Assembly: GCA_913776245.1 (NCBI GenBank)
Contig: CAJYLO010000023.1
Span: 1 to 64,000 of the forward strand
Reading direction: 5' to 3'
Length of the DNA stretch: 64,000 nt
Source of the DNA: an uncultured Chryseobacterium sp.
GTDB taxonomy: Bacteria; Bacteroidota; Bacteroidia; Flavobacteriales; Weeksellaceae
Shown here: piece by piece, positions 42,724 through 51,638 of the stretch
How the letters are laid out: every line of letters begins with the position of its first letter
Numbering within the stretch: the first letter of the stretch is position 1
Position numbers and translations under genes: made by a program
Notes under the pieces: generated by a model
Databases searched by the model: none
What the model saw: the letters and a program-made list of their open reading frames with translations, nothing else
What the model was told of the DNA's origin: nothing

Positions 42724-45102
42724 ATGGCAGAACAATGCTTTCACTGCGGTCAGAAAATCGACAAAGAACAAATCCTTTTCGATGATAAACTTTTTTGCTG
42801 CAACGGCTGTCAATCGGTTTACGAAATCCTGAATGTGCATAATCTGGAGAATTTTTATAACATCAATAAAAGTTCCGGTGTGCGCCCCAGCAATGAAAAC
42901 AATGCGCAATTTGACTATCTGGATACGCCTGAAGTTTTTTCCAAGGTTGTTGATTTTTCTGAAGGCGGGACTACGCTTGTCACTTTTAAAATCCCGGTAA
43001 TCCATTGTTCATCGTGCATCTGGCTTCTGGAGAGCCTTCACACCATCAATAAAAATATCAAATATTCTCAGGTCAATTTTACAAGAAAAACGCTTCAGGT
43101 TTCTTTTAAAGATGAGGAATTAAAGCTAAGTGAGCTAGCCAAATTCCTGACTAACCTCGGCTACAAACCCGTCATTAATCTGGAAACGGCTGATAAAAAG
43201 CAAGACAAGCTTGACAAAAGTTTACTTATTAAGCTGGCCGTAGCGGGATTTGCCTTCGGGAACGGAATGTTCTTCAGTTTTCCGGAGTATATTTCAGGCA
43301 ATGACGTCTGGCTTCATTCGTACAAAAACCTGTTCAGGCTGATCATGTTTTTATTAGCAACGCCTGTTGTATTTTATTCTGCTTCAGAGTATTACAAATC
43401 TGCATGGTACGGACTGAAAAACAAAATCGTTAATATTGACGTGCCGATTGTCCTTGGAATTTTCGTGCTATATGGAAGAAGCGTTTATGAAGTGGTAACA
43501 GATTATGGTCCAGGCTATTTCGACACCCTTTGCGGGTTGTTGTTTTTTATGCTGCTTGGAAAAACATTTCAGAAAAGGACCTACAATTCCTTATCCTACG
43601 ACAGAGATTACAAATCTTTCTACCCGATTGCTGTTACCAAAGTTGATTTTGATGGCAAGCAGGAAAACATCCTGCTTTCGGATCTTGCAGTCGGTGACAG
43701 AATTATGGTACGAAACCAGGAAATCATCCCTGTAGATTCGATCTTAATCAAAGGGGAAGGAAATATTGACAACAGCTTTATTACAGGAGAATCTGCGCAC
43801 ATTTCCAAAAAACCGGGCGATAAGATCTTTGCCGGCGGGAAACAATCCGGTTCTGTTCTGGAGCTCGAAGTTATAAAAAGTGTAGACCAGAGTTACCTGA
43901 CGCAGCTTTGGAATAAAGAGGCATTTAAAAAATTCGAGACCGGGCTGGATACGATGACCAATACGATAAGTAAGTATTTCACATTCATCATATTAGGAAT
44001 TACTCTTGTTGCCGGAATATACTGGTCAAGGATCGATATGGAGAAGATGTTCCAGGTGGTTTCCGCCATTCTGATTGTAGCCTGTCCTTGTGCTTTGGCT
44101 TTATCCGCACCGTTTACCTTCGGGCATATTATGAGAATTCTTGGCCGGAATAAATTTTACGTCAAGGATACACTCACGATTGAAAGGCTGGCCAAAGTTG
44201 ATACACTTGTTTTTGACAAAACAGGAACGATTACTGAAAATAAAAAAACAAATATTCACTACTCAGGAAGCGAAATCCAGGAATCTGATCTTAAGAATAT
44301 TAAGTCATTGCTAAAGAACTCAAACCATCCGCTTTCCAAGTCACTTTATGAGTTTCTGAAAGTGAATGACGATTATTTTGAAGTGGACGATTTTGAAGAG
44401 ATTTCCGGAAAAGGCTATCAGGCAAGAGTGAGAGGAATTGCTTATAAAGTAGGTTCTGCAAAATTCACAGGACAGGAATCCCAAAACCTTGAAACTGCTG
44501 TTTACATCAATAAAAACAATGAATTCATAGGAAAATTCATCTTTAAAAATGAATACCGGAATAACCTTGCTCGATTATTTCAAAACCTGAGAAACTACAG
44601 CGTTAATATCCTGAGCGGCGACAATTCTTCGGAAAAGCCAATTCTTGAAAAACTGATTCCGGCGGTTTCGGAAATGAAATTCAACCAAAACCCTGAAAAT
44701 AAGCTGGACTTTATTAAACAGCTTCAGGAAAATGGCAAAAAAGTAGCAATGCTTGGTGACGGGCTAAATGACGCAGGCGCACTTAAACAAAGCAATGTCG
44801 GGATTGCTATTGCAGATGACAGCAATTCTTTCACGCCTGCTTCCGATGTGATTATGACCGGAGATAAAATCCCGGAACTGGACAAATTCCTGAAACTTTC
44901 GAAAGATGCCATAACGATTGTAAAGATCACATTTATAATTAGTTTATGTTATAACATCATCGGCATCGGCTTTGCAGTTTCCGGAAAAATGCATCCGCTG
45001 TTCGCCGCCATTTTTATGCCTATAAGCTCTATTACTGTTGTGACATTCACAACGCTTTCTACATGGCTAAGGAGTTCAAAATATTTTAAAATAAACATTT
45101 AA
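42724..45102 (+). CDS. ccoI: Copper-transporting P-type ATPase for cbb3 oxidase assembly
   Basis: 792 residues. A cysteine-rich N-terminal segment (C5, C8, C25, C26, C29) is typical of CcoI/FixI. A heavy-metal-associated domain with HCSSC (C95, C98) follows. About eight TM helices include the CPC site (C454-P-C456), with phosphorylation Asp498 (DKTGT), a HP-containing N domain, and GDGLNDAGAL. It moves Cu(I) across the inner membrane for insertion into the CuB site of cbb3 oxidase. Locus context supports this over a detoxifying CopA. First gene of the cco locus and divergent from the Crp-type regulator. Confidence 0.95.
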   Translation: MAEQCFHCGQKIDKEQILFDDKLFCCNGCQSVYEILNVHNLENFYNINKSSGVRPSNENNAQFDYLDTPEVFSKVVDFSEGGTTLVTFKIPVIHCSSCIWLLESLHTINKNIKYSQVNFTRKTLQVSFKDEELKLSELAKFLTNLGYKPVINLETADKKQDKLDKSLLIKLAVAGFAFGNGMFFSFPEYISGNDVWLHSYKNLFRLIMFLLATPVVFYSASEYYKSAWYGLKNKIVNIDVPIVLGIFVLYGRSVYEVVTDYGPGYFDTLCGLLFFMLLGKTFQKRTYNSLSYDRDYKSFYPIAVTKVDFDGKQENILLSDLAVGDRIMVRNQEIIPVDSILIKGEGNIDNSFITGESAHISKKPGDKIFAGGKQSGSVLELEVIKSVDQSYLTQLWNKEAFKKFETGLDTMTNTISKYFTFIILGITLVAGIYWSRIDMEKMFQVVSAILIVACPCALALSAPFTFGHIMRILGRNKFYVKDTLTIERLAKVDTLVFDKTGTITENKKTNIHYSGSEIQESDLKNIKSLLKNSNHPLSKSLYEFLKVNDDYFEVDDFEEISGKGYQARVRGIAYKVGSAKFTGQESQNLETAVYINKNNEFIGKFIFKNEYRNNLARLFQNLRNYSVNILSGDNSSEKPILEKLIPAVSEMKFNQNPENKLDFIKQLQENGKKVAMLGDGLNDAGALKQSNVGIAIADDSNSFTPASDVIMTGDKIPELDKFLKLSKDAITIVKITFIISLCYNIIGIGFAVSGKMHPLFAAIFMPISSITVVTFTTLSTWLRSSKYFKINI

Positions 45103-45172
45103 ACTCTTTTATTTAGAGTGATTATAAATTAATCCAATTTATGCTCTTCTGACCAAAGTCAGCAATTTTAAC

Positions 45173-45203
45173 TAAATTTGGCAACTGTTTTATTGTAAAT
45201 TTG
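45173..45203 (+). promoter_or_regulatory. Tandem -7 elements for ccoS-ccoNOQP
   Basis: TAAATTTG occurs twice, at 45173-45180 and 45196-45203. The second lies 9 bases before the ccoS ATG and would give a very short leader; the first would give a 25-base leader. They suggest that the oxidase genes are transcribed separately from ccoI. Confidence 0.55.
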
Positions 45204-45211
45204 TAGCTGAT

Positions 45212-45403
45212 ATGGAGATTCTCTATTTGATGATCATCTGCAGCGTTTCCTTAGCTGTCATTTTCCTGATTATTTTTATAATCGGTGCAAAAAAAGGTCA
45301 GTTTGAGGACGATGAGTCACCAGCCGTCAGAATATTATTCGATGACGAAAAAAAGACAGAAGAAGAAGAGACAGAAACTCTGAAAGAAGACAAAAAAGAA
45401 TAA
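45212..45403 (+). CDS. ccoS: cbb3 oxidase maturation protein CcoS
   Basis: 63 residues. One N-terminal TM (1-26), then a short basic turn and a strongly acidic tail (Glu/Asp/Lys-rich). The pattern LYLMIICSVSLAVIFLIIFIIGAKKGQFEDDESPAVRILFDD matches CcoS, with the F-D-D-x-E-x-P-x-x-R-I-L-F motif. CcoS is needed for inserting haem and copper into cbb3 oxidase. Between ccoI and ccoNO, 14 bases before the latter. Confidence 0.93.
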   Translation: MEILYLMIICSVSLAVIFLIIFIIGAKKGQFEDDESPAVRILFDDEKKTEEEETETLKEDKKE

Positions 45404-45417
45404 TTGCTATTGTAAAT

Positions 45418-47703
45418 ATGGAAACACAAAAATTTAGTTACGACAACGGAATAGTCCGCGCCTTTCTTATAGCGACGGTTGTTTTCGGTTTAGTAGGTTT
45501 TTTATTGGGACTTACGGCCGCGTTGTTACTATTTTACCCTGAACTGCCGGAATTTTTCCTTGGAACAGATGACCCTACGATCAGAACTTTAAGAAGCGAA
45601 GGTCTGCAAGGTCTTGTCAATTCACAAGGAGCGTTCGGTTTCGGACGTATCAGGATGCTGCATACGAGTGCGGTTATTTTCGCATTTGTGGGTAACAGCT
45701 TTTTCTGCGGATTTTATTATTCAATCCAAAGGCTACTTAAAACAAGAATGTGGAGTGATACATTATCCTGGATCCATTTCTGGGGCTGGCAGCTGATGCT
45801 GGTATCTGTTGTCATCACTTTCTTTATGGGGATCAACACATCTAAAGAATATGCGGAACACGAATGGCCGATCGATATCCTGATTACTGTAGTATGGGTT
45901 ATTTTCGGTATCAATATGTTTGCTACAATCGCAGTAAGAAGAGTACGACATCTGTATGTGGCGATCTGGTTCTACATCGGAACATGGGTTGCGGTTGCAA
46001 TGCTTCATATCTTTAATAACCTGGAGGTTCCGTTATCTTTCACAGGCTGGAAATCTTATTCTGCTTATGCCGGAGTGAAAGATGCTTTGGTACAATGGTG
46101 GTACGGCCACAATGCTGTTGCATTCTTCCTGACGACTCCTGTTCTAGGAATGATGTATTATTTTGTACCAAAAGCTGCTGACAGACCCGTATTTTCCTAT
46201 AAACTTTCTATTATCCACTTCTGGTCACTGATATTCGTTTATATCTGGGCTGGGCCTCACCATTTACAGTACACTGCCTTACCGGCTTGGGCTCAGGCAT
46301 TAGGAACAGGATTCTCTATTATGCTTATTGCTCCTTCCTGGGGAGGTATGCTTAATGGCTTGCTGACATTGAGAGGTGCATGGGATAAAGTACGAGAAAA
46401 TCCGGTACTTAAGTTCTTCGTGGTAGCTGTAACGTGTTATGGTATGGCTACGTTTGAAGGACCACTTTTGGCAACCAAAACCGTCAATAAGGTCGGTCAC
46501 TTTACAGACTGGGTTATTGGTCACGTACACTTAGGTGCGCTTGGCTGGAACGGATTTATGGCATTTGGGGTTATTTACTATTTGGTGCCAATCCTTTGGA
46601 GAACAAAATTATGGTCTGTAAAATTAGCTAACTGGCATTTCTGGTTAGGAACATTAGGGATTATCTTCTATGCCGTTCCTCTATATATCTCAGGATTTAC
46701 TCAAGGATTAATGTGGAAACAATTCAATCCGGACGGAACTTTGGTTTATAAGAACTGGCTGGATACTGTGACTGCGATCTTGCCATATTTCAAGATGAGA
46801 TTTGTTGGCGGACTCCTATATTTTTCAGGTGCCTGTTTAATGGTTGTAAACCTTATTGCTACTGCCAGAAAAGGTTCTTTCCAGAAAGAAGTTCCGGTAG
46901 AAGCTCCAGCATTGGCGAATGTCAAAAAAGGAAGAAAAGAAGGCGAAACATTCCACTTATGGCTTGAGAGAACACCACTTTATCTTTCCATATTATCATT
47001 CTTAGTATTAGCAATTGGTGGTGCTCTGGAAATCCTCCCGACTATATTTGTAAAAGATAATGTTCCTACAATCTCAGCTGTAAAACCTTATTCTCCGCTG
47101 GAGCTGGAAGGTAGAGATATATACATCAGAGAAGGATGTAATGCCTGTCACTCGCAGATGGTTCGCCCTTTCCGTGATGAGGTTGTAAGATTCAACGGTA
47201 AAAATGGTCAGTATTCCAAAGCCGGCGAGTTTATCTATGACAGACCTTTCCTTTGGGGTTCAAAAAGAACAGGTCCGGATCTTCACAGAGAAGGTGGCGC
47301 AAGGCCGGATTCCTGGCATTTCAAGCATATGTATAATCCTAGATCTACTTCTGCGGGTTCAATTATGCCGAGATATCCTTGGCTGATTGAAAACACTCTG
47401 GACAGAAGCAAAACCAAAGCAAAGCTGGAGCTGATGAAAAATTCGTTTGATGTTCCATATACAAAAGCCCAGATTGATACTTTGGATTCGTGGATGAATC
47501 ATCAGGCCAATAAAATTGTTAAAAATGTATTTGCTGAAGCTAGTGATGTTAAAAAATCTTTTGATGAAACAAAAGCGAATAAAACAAAAGCTGGCGAGCA
47601 ATTTGTACCTCTTGAAAAGAGAGAGATCGTAGCATTGATATCTTACCTACAGAGACTTGGAACTGACATCAAAACCACTGAGGTAAAAACAGCTAGTAAT
47701 TAA
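45418..47703 (+). CDS. ccoNO: Fused cbb3 cytochrome oxidase subunits I and II (CcoN-CcoO)
   Basis: 761 residues. Residues ~1-490 are CcoN, with 12-14 TMs, haem and CuB ligands in RMLHTSAVIFAFVGN, YGHNAVAFFLTTPVLG, AGPHHLQYTALP and GHVHLGALGWNG. After a linker (~491-525) and another TM, residues ~545-761 are CcoO, with one c-type haem site CNACH (574-578) and MVRPFRDE. In Proteobacteria these are two genes; the fusion is usual in Bacteroidota. Reduces O2 to water with high affinity while pumping protons. Confidence 0.96.
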   Translation: METQKFSYDNGIVRAFLIATVVFGLVGFLLGLTAALLLFYPELPEFFLGTDDPTIRTLRSEGLQGLVNSQGAFGFGRIRMLHTSAVIFAFVGNSFFCGFYYSIQRLLKTRMWSDTLSWIHFWGWQLMLVSVVITFFMGINTSKEYAEHEWPIDILITVVWVIFGINMFATIAVRRVRHLYVAIWFYIGTWVAVAMLHIFNNLEVPLSFTGWKSYSAYAGVKDALVQWWYGHNAVAFFLTTPVLGMMYYFVPKAADRPVFSYKLSIIHFWSLIFVYIWAGPHHLQYTALPAWAQALGTGFSIMLIAPSWGGMLNGLLTLRGAWDKVRENPVLKFFVVAVTCYGMATFEGPLLATKTVNKVGHFTDWVIGHVHLGALGWNGFMAFGVIYYLVPILWRTKLWSVKLANWHFWLGTLGIIFYAVPLYISGFTQGLMWKQFNPDGTLVYKNWLDTVTAILPYFKMRFVGGLLYFSGACLMVVNLIATARKGSFQKEVPVEAPALANVKKGRKEGETFHLWLERTPLYLSILSFLVLAIGGALEILPTIFVKDNVPTISAVKPYSPLELEGRDIYIREGCNACHSQMVRPFRDEVVRFNGKNGQYSKAGEFIYDRPFLWGSKRTGPDLHREGGARPDSWHFKHMYNPRSTSAGSIMPRYPWLIENTLDRSKTKAKLELMKNSFDVPYTKAQIDTLDSWMNHQANKIVKNVFAEASDVKKSFDETKANKTKAGEQFVPLEKREIVALISYLQRLGTDIKTTEVKTASN

Positions 47704-47715
47704 AATTTAAATAAA

Positions 47716-47910
47716 ATGATTCCGCAAAGTTTTAAAGACATCGTCTCCAATGTGGAAAACGCAGGTTTTTTCCAGACTTTAGCAATGATCATCTTTATCC
47801 TGTTCTTTTTAGTCGTAGTTTACATTGTAATCAACAGACCAAAAAAATATTACAGCGAAGAAGAGAATGCACCTCTGGAAAAAGATGAAGACGAGAATCA
47901 GACTTTGTAG
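47716..47910 (+). CDS. ccoQ: cbb3 oxidase subunit CcoQ
   Basis: 64 residues. One TM (~18-40) followed by an acidic tail (PKKYYSEEENAPLEKDEDE). Size, position between ccoNO and ccoP, and the NRPKKYY transition after the TM match CcoQ/FixQ, which stabilises the association of CcoP. The sequence itself is poorly conserved in the family, so the call relies partly on context. Confidence 0.85.
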   Translation: MIPQSFKDIVSNVENAGFFQTLAMIIFILFFLVVVYIVINRPKKYYSEEENAPLEKDEDENQTL

Positions 47911-47928
47911 TTTATAATATAATTAATC

Positions 47929-48813
47929 ATGAAAAGAAGAACACCTGTTTACATTAATATTCTAATCGTTTTGGGATTATTACTTGTTGTGTTTTATATG
48001 TTTTCGCAGACATCAGATTTCCTGACATCTAAATATTTCCTGGGAACTGCTGTTATCAGTATCATTGTTGTATTCATCCAGGCTGCAATTGGTGATCTGA
48101 TCGAAAACGAAAAGTTTAAGAAACTGACAGATGAGGAAAAAGCTTCTTATCTTTCAGAAACTAAAATCCCTTACTTCCAGTACCTTTGGAATGGTGCATT
48201 CAAAAGCCAGTCTGAGAAGGAAGAAAAAGACATCCTCATTGACCACGGATTCGATGGAATCATGGAGCTTGACAATCAGCTTCCTAAATGGTGGTTAGGT
48301 CTTTTCTACTTTGGTGTGGCCTATTGCATTCTTTATGTTTCATCTTATTTCCTAACGGATTTTGCACATCCTTATAAAGAATATGACCAGGAATATAAAG
48401 AGCAGATTGCTGCTGTGGAAGATTATATGAAAACAGTCCCACAGGCTACCATAGAAACTGCAAAATTCTCTGAAGATAATGTAGAGGAAGGAAAAGTAAT
48501 TTTCCAGACTAACTGCGTTACCTGCCACGGAGAAGGCGGAAAAGGAGGAATTGGTCCAAACCTGACGGACGGTTTCTGGATCAACCAGCCTGAGAAAACT
48601 CTATATAAAAATGTTTTCTACATGGTAGAAAACGGTAGTAAGAATAACCCTACGATGCAGGCTTGGGGTAAAAACGGTATCCTGACCGGAAATGATATAG
48701 AAAAAGTGGCAGCTTATGTCTATCATATCAATCAGGAACAAGCTCCGATTACACCTGCCCAAGGTGGAGCCGCTCCTCAGGGAACTGAAGCGCACTGGGA
48801 AAAATCTAACTAA
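47929..48813 (+). CDS. ccoP: cbb3 oxidase subunit III, monohaem CcoP
   Basis: 294 residues. Three TM helices (~8-27, ~37-55, ~122-144), with the CcoP hallmark DGIMELDNQLPKWW just before the third. A periplasmic cytochrome c domain carries a single CVTCH (C196-H200) and the axial Met in PTMQAWG. Proteobacterial CcoP has two c-type haem domains; here there is one, so the electron entry route is shorter. The two extra N-terminal TMs are also unlike proteobacterial CcoP. Last gene before a structured terminator. Confidence 0.93.
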   Translation: MKRRTPVYINILIVLGLLLVVFYMFSQTSDFLTSKYFLGTAVISIIVVFIQAAIGDLIENEKFKKLTDEEKASYLSETKIPYFQYLWNGAFKSQSEKEEKDILIDHGFDGIMELDNQLPKWWLGLFYFGVAYCILYVSSYFLTDFAHPYKEYDQEYKEQIAAVEDYMKTVPQATIETAKFSEDNVEEGKVIFQTNCVTCHGEGGKGGIGPNLTDGFWINQPEKTLYKNVFYMVENGSKNNPTMQAWGKNGILTGNDIEKVAAYVYHINQEQAPITPAQGGAAPQGTEAHWEKSN

Positions 48814-48821
48814 AATAACAT

Positions 48822-48914
48822 AAAAAAGAGATTGTCAATGATATTGTTCCTCCGGAATAATATTTGAAAATTGAACTTATAAAGATTCAATTTTCGGGAC
48901 AATCTCTTTTTTTT
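48822..48914 (+). terminator. Three-way-junction terminator RNA between ccoP and ccoG
   Basis: The closing stem P1, AAAAAAGAGATTGTC (48822-48836) with GACAATCTCTTTTTT (48898-48912), is perfect and runs into a T8 tract. Inside are two more hairpins: P2 ATATTGTTCC / GGAATAATAT (48841-48850, 48854-48863; one G-U) and P3 GAAAATTGAA / TTCAATTTTC (48866-48875, 48886-48895, perfect). It probably ends ccoSNOQP transcripts, but the fold is more elaborate than a simple terminator. Confidence 0.8.
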
Positions 48915-48929
48915 ATCTAATAAATAAAA

Positions 48930-50381
48930 ATGAGTACAACAGAAAAAAAATACAACGAAGCCGAAAGCTGGGTGGTAGAAGCTGAAACATTCAGAGACTC
49001 TGTTGGGACAATGGATAATACCGGAAAAAGAAGATGGGTATATCCAAGAAAACCGAAAGGAAAATATACCAACTACAGAGTTTTAGTCAGCATTTTATTA
49101 TTAATCATATATTTCTCAATACCGTTTCTTAAGATCAACGGGAATCCTGTTTTACTAATTAACATTATAGAAAGGCAATTCTACATTCTTGGTCAGCCTT
49201 TTTATCCTCAGGATTTCTTTATTCTTGCTTTAGGTGCCATCACTTCTCTTGTTTTTATTATTCTTTTTACAGTGGCCTTCGGAAGGATTTTTTGTGGATG
49301 GATATGTCCGCAGACCATCTTTTTAGAAATGATCTTCCGTAAAATTGAATACGCCATAGAAGGTGACCGAAATAAGCAGATAAGACTTGATAACCAGGCC
49401 TGGGACACTGAAAAGATCTGGAAAAGATCTCTAAAATGGTTTATTTTTATATTGATATCACTCATCATTACCCACATTATGTTTATGTATATTGTTGGTT
49501 ATGAAGAAGTATTCCATATAATGCAGCAAGGCCCGTTTGAAAAACCAACCAATTTTTTGGTGATGGTTTTATTTACTGCAGCCTTTTATTTTGTATTTGC
49601 CTGGTTCAGAGAGCAGGTTTGTACAATGGTCTGCCCATATGGCCGTTTGCAGGGTGTATTGATAGACAAAGAAACCATTAATGTCTTCTATGATTACAAA
49701 CGTGGTGAAAATCGTTCCAAGTGGAAAAAAGGCGAAGACAGAAGAGCCGCTGGAAAAGGCGATTGTATAGACTGTAAACAATGTGTGGTAGTTTGTCCTA
49801 CAGGGATTGATATCCGCGACGGTCTGCAAATGGAATGTGTAAACTGTACAGCCTGCATAGATGCTTGTGATGAAGTAATGGTAAAAGTAGGGCTGCCAAC
49901 AGGACTGATAAGATATGCGTCAGAAAGAGAAATAGAGGACCAGGCAAGATTCAAATTTACTACCAGGATGAAAGCTTATTCGGTAGTTTTGGCAATACTT
50001 ACCGGATTCTTAGGATTTCTTTTATATAACAGAGGCGATATGGAAGCTAAATTCCTGAAACAGCCCGGGTCCACTTTCTTTATCAGAGATGGTAAAATCA
50101 CCAATACTTACAATTATACTTTCCTCAATAAATCGAATGAAACCAAAACTGTTATTATCAAGATTATTGAGCCTAAGAATGGAGAGATCACTTCCAGCGC
50201 TGCCAACAGAATTATCCTGAAAAGAGATGCTATGAGCAAAGGAACTATCAATGTAAGCTTCCCGGAAAGCCAGATCAAGCTGTCTAAGCAGAACCTCACT
50301 TTGGGCGTCTACGATATGAATGGAGAACTTTTGGATTCTTACAACACCTATTTCGAAGGTCCCTTTAAATTCCAATTTTAA
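48930..50381 (+). CDS. ccoG: cbb3 oxidase accessory protein CcoG (ferredoxin-like membrane protein)
   Basis: 483 residues. Five to six TM helices. The conserved GRIFCGWICPQTIF and EQVCTMVCPYGRLQG sites are present, with two [4Fe-4S] clusters: C279/C282/C285/C289 (CIDCKQCVVVCP) and C303/C306/C309/C313 (CVNCTACIDAC). A periplasmic FixG-type Ig-like C-terminal domain runs from ~385 to 483. CcoG reduces Cu(II) to Cu(I) for the copper-loading steps of cbb3 assembly. First gene after the three-way-junction element and 6 bases before fixH. Confidence 0.96.
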   Translation: MSTTEKKYNEAESWVVEAETFRDSVGTMDNTGKRRWVYPRKPKGKYTNYRVLVSILLLIIYFSIPFLKINGNPVLLINIIERQFYILGQPFYPQDFFILALGAITSLVFIILFTVAFGRIFCGWICPQTIFLEMIFRKIEYAIEGDRNKQIRLDNQAWDTEKIWKRSLKWFIFILISLIITHIMFMYIVGYEEVFHIMQQGPFEKPTNFLVMVLFTAAFYFVFAWFREQVCTMVCPYGRLQGVLIDKETINVFYDYKRGENRSKWKKGEDRRAAGKGDCIDCKQCVVVCPTGIDIRDGLQMECVNCTACIDACDEVMVKVGLPTGLIRYASEREIEDQARFKFTTRMKAYSVVLAILTGFLGFLLYNRGDMEAKFLKQPGSTFFIRDGKITNTYNYTFLNKSNETKTVIIKIIEPKNGEITSSAANRIILKRDAMSKGTINVSFPESQIKLSKQNLTLGVYDMNGELLDSYNTYFEGPFKFQF

Positions 50382-50387
50382 TTAATT

Positions 50388-50837
50388 ATGAAAAAATTAC
50401 ATTGGGGGCACGGACTGGCCATCGCTTTAGGCTGTTTCATCCTATTTATCCTGTTTTTGATCTTCATATTCCCGATGGGAAAGCAGAATTCGGAAATGAT
50501 ATCCAATAACTATTACGAAGAAGAGCTGGAATATCAGAAAGTAATAGATGCGAAAAAGAACGCGGCAAAACTGGAAAGTCAGCCAATTTATAAAGTGACA
50601 AATGAGGGAATACAAATCACCTTTCCCGAAGCTGTAAAACCTGATGGGAACAAAGCCGAATTTGTACTGTTCCGTACCGATGATTCTAATCTGGATGTTA
50701 AAAAAGAGGTTGCAATTTCCCAGAATTATTTTATAATTCCAAAGAAAGTGATCGTAAAAGGTTCCTATACGCTTAAGCTCAAATGGACAGAAAATAAAAT
50801 ACCCTATCAGATAGATTACGATATCTTATGGAAATAA
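50388..50837 (+). CDS. fixH: FixH/CcoH-family protein
   Basis: 149 residues. One N-terminal TM (~9-30: GHGLAIALGCFILFILFLIFIFPMG) then a periplasmic beta-sandwich (NYYEEELEYQKVIDAKKNA is the FixH-typical N-x-Y-E-x-x-x-x-Y-Q motif). Needed for stable cbb3 assembly in other bacteria. The 3' end overlaps the next gene by 10 bases. Confidence 0.9.
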   Translation: MKKLHWGHGLAIALGCFILFILFLIFIFPMGKQNSEMISNNYYEEELEYQKVIDAKKNAAKLESQPIYKVTNEGIQITFPEAVKPDGNKAEFVLFRTDDSNLDVKKEVAISQNYFIIPKKVIVKGSYTLKLKWTENKIPYQIDYDILWK

Positions 50838-51565
50838 CACTCATAATATCAGCAATAGGACTCGGTTTCGCATCAGGATTTCACTGTATCGGAATGTGTG
50901 GTCCTATTGCTATATCAATGGGTCTCACGAAAAATCAGAAGGCCAATTTCTATTTACAGAATGTAACCTACCAGTTCGGCAGGATTTTCACCTACTCGGT
51001 TTTAGGAGCTGTTCTTGGCATCATCGGCCAGAGTTTTGAATTAGCAGGATTTCAGAAATACCTCAGCATATTTGTAGGTATTTTATTGATTACTATGGCG
51101 GTCTTTTCATTTGGCGGAAAAGACTTCGCTTCAAAAATTCCGTTGATCTCAAAAGCATTACTTAGAGTTAAAATCAACTTGGGAAAAATTCTCCAAAAGC
51201 CGGATTACAAGTCACGTTTTCTCACCGGAATCCTCAATGGTCTCCTTCCCTGCGGAATGGTCTATATGGCTCTTACAGCATCTCTAGCAGCAGGCGGCAT
51301 ATGGCAAAGTTCTTTTTTTATGTTCCTGTTTGGAATCGGTACTTTTCCATTTATGTTTGCAGTTGTTTTTCTTGGGAATTTTCTTACAGCAACATTACGG
51401 GTAAAAATGCTGAACATAATTCCGGTATTGATGATCTGTCTTGGAGGTTTATTTATAATAAGAGGACTGGAGCTTGGCATACCTTATGTGTCCCCGAAGC
51501 CGGAATCCCTGAAAGTCAATCACATGTCAAAAGGATTTCATACGGATCATACGAATTGTCATTAA
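50828..51565 (+). CDS. UreH/SafE-like membrane transporter of the cbb3 assembly cluster
   Basis: 245 residues with six TM helices. The N-terminal motif GFASGFHCIGMCGPIA (C-x-x-x-C) and the second LPCGMVYMAL match the UreH_2/DsbD-like transmembrane family that follows fixH in many cco clusters. The analogous proteobacterial proteins are proposed to handle copper for cbb3 maturation. The C-terminal tail (SKGFHTDHTNCH) is His/Cys-rich and could bind metal. Overlaps fixH by 10 bases and ends the locus. Confidence 0.88.
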   Translation: MEITLIISAIGLGFASGFHCIGMCGPIAISMGLTKNQKANFYLQNVTYQFGRIFTYSVLGAVLGIIGQSFELAGFQKYLSIFVGILLITMAVFSFGGKDFASKIPLISKALLRVKINLGKILQKPDYKSRFLTGILNGLLPCGMVYMALTASLAAGGIWQSSFFMFLFGIGTFPFMFAVVFLGNFLTATLRVKMLNIIPVLMICLGGLFIIRGLELGIPYVSPKPESLKVNHMSKGFHTDHTNCH

Positions 51566-51584
51566 GCTCTGATAATTTAGCCGA

Positions 51585-51592
51585 TAAATTTG
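51585..51592 (+). promoter_or_regulatory. -7 element for the lipoprotein gene at 51639
   Basis: TAAATTTG matches TAnnTTTG, 46 bases before the ATG. A TTG at 51556-51558 is too far away (26-base spacer) to be the -33 element. Confidence 0.45.
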
Positions 51593-51638
51593 TAATTTCA
51601 GAAAGAAATAACTGATCTGCCCAATCAAAATCTAACCT

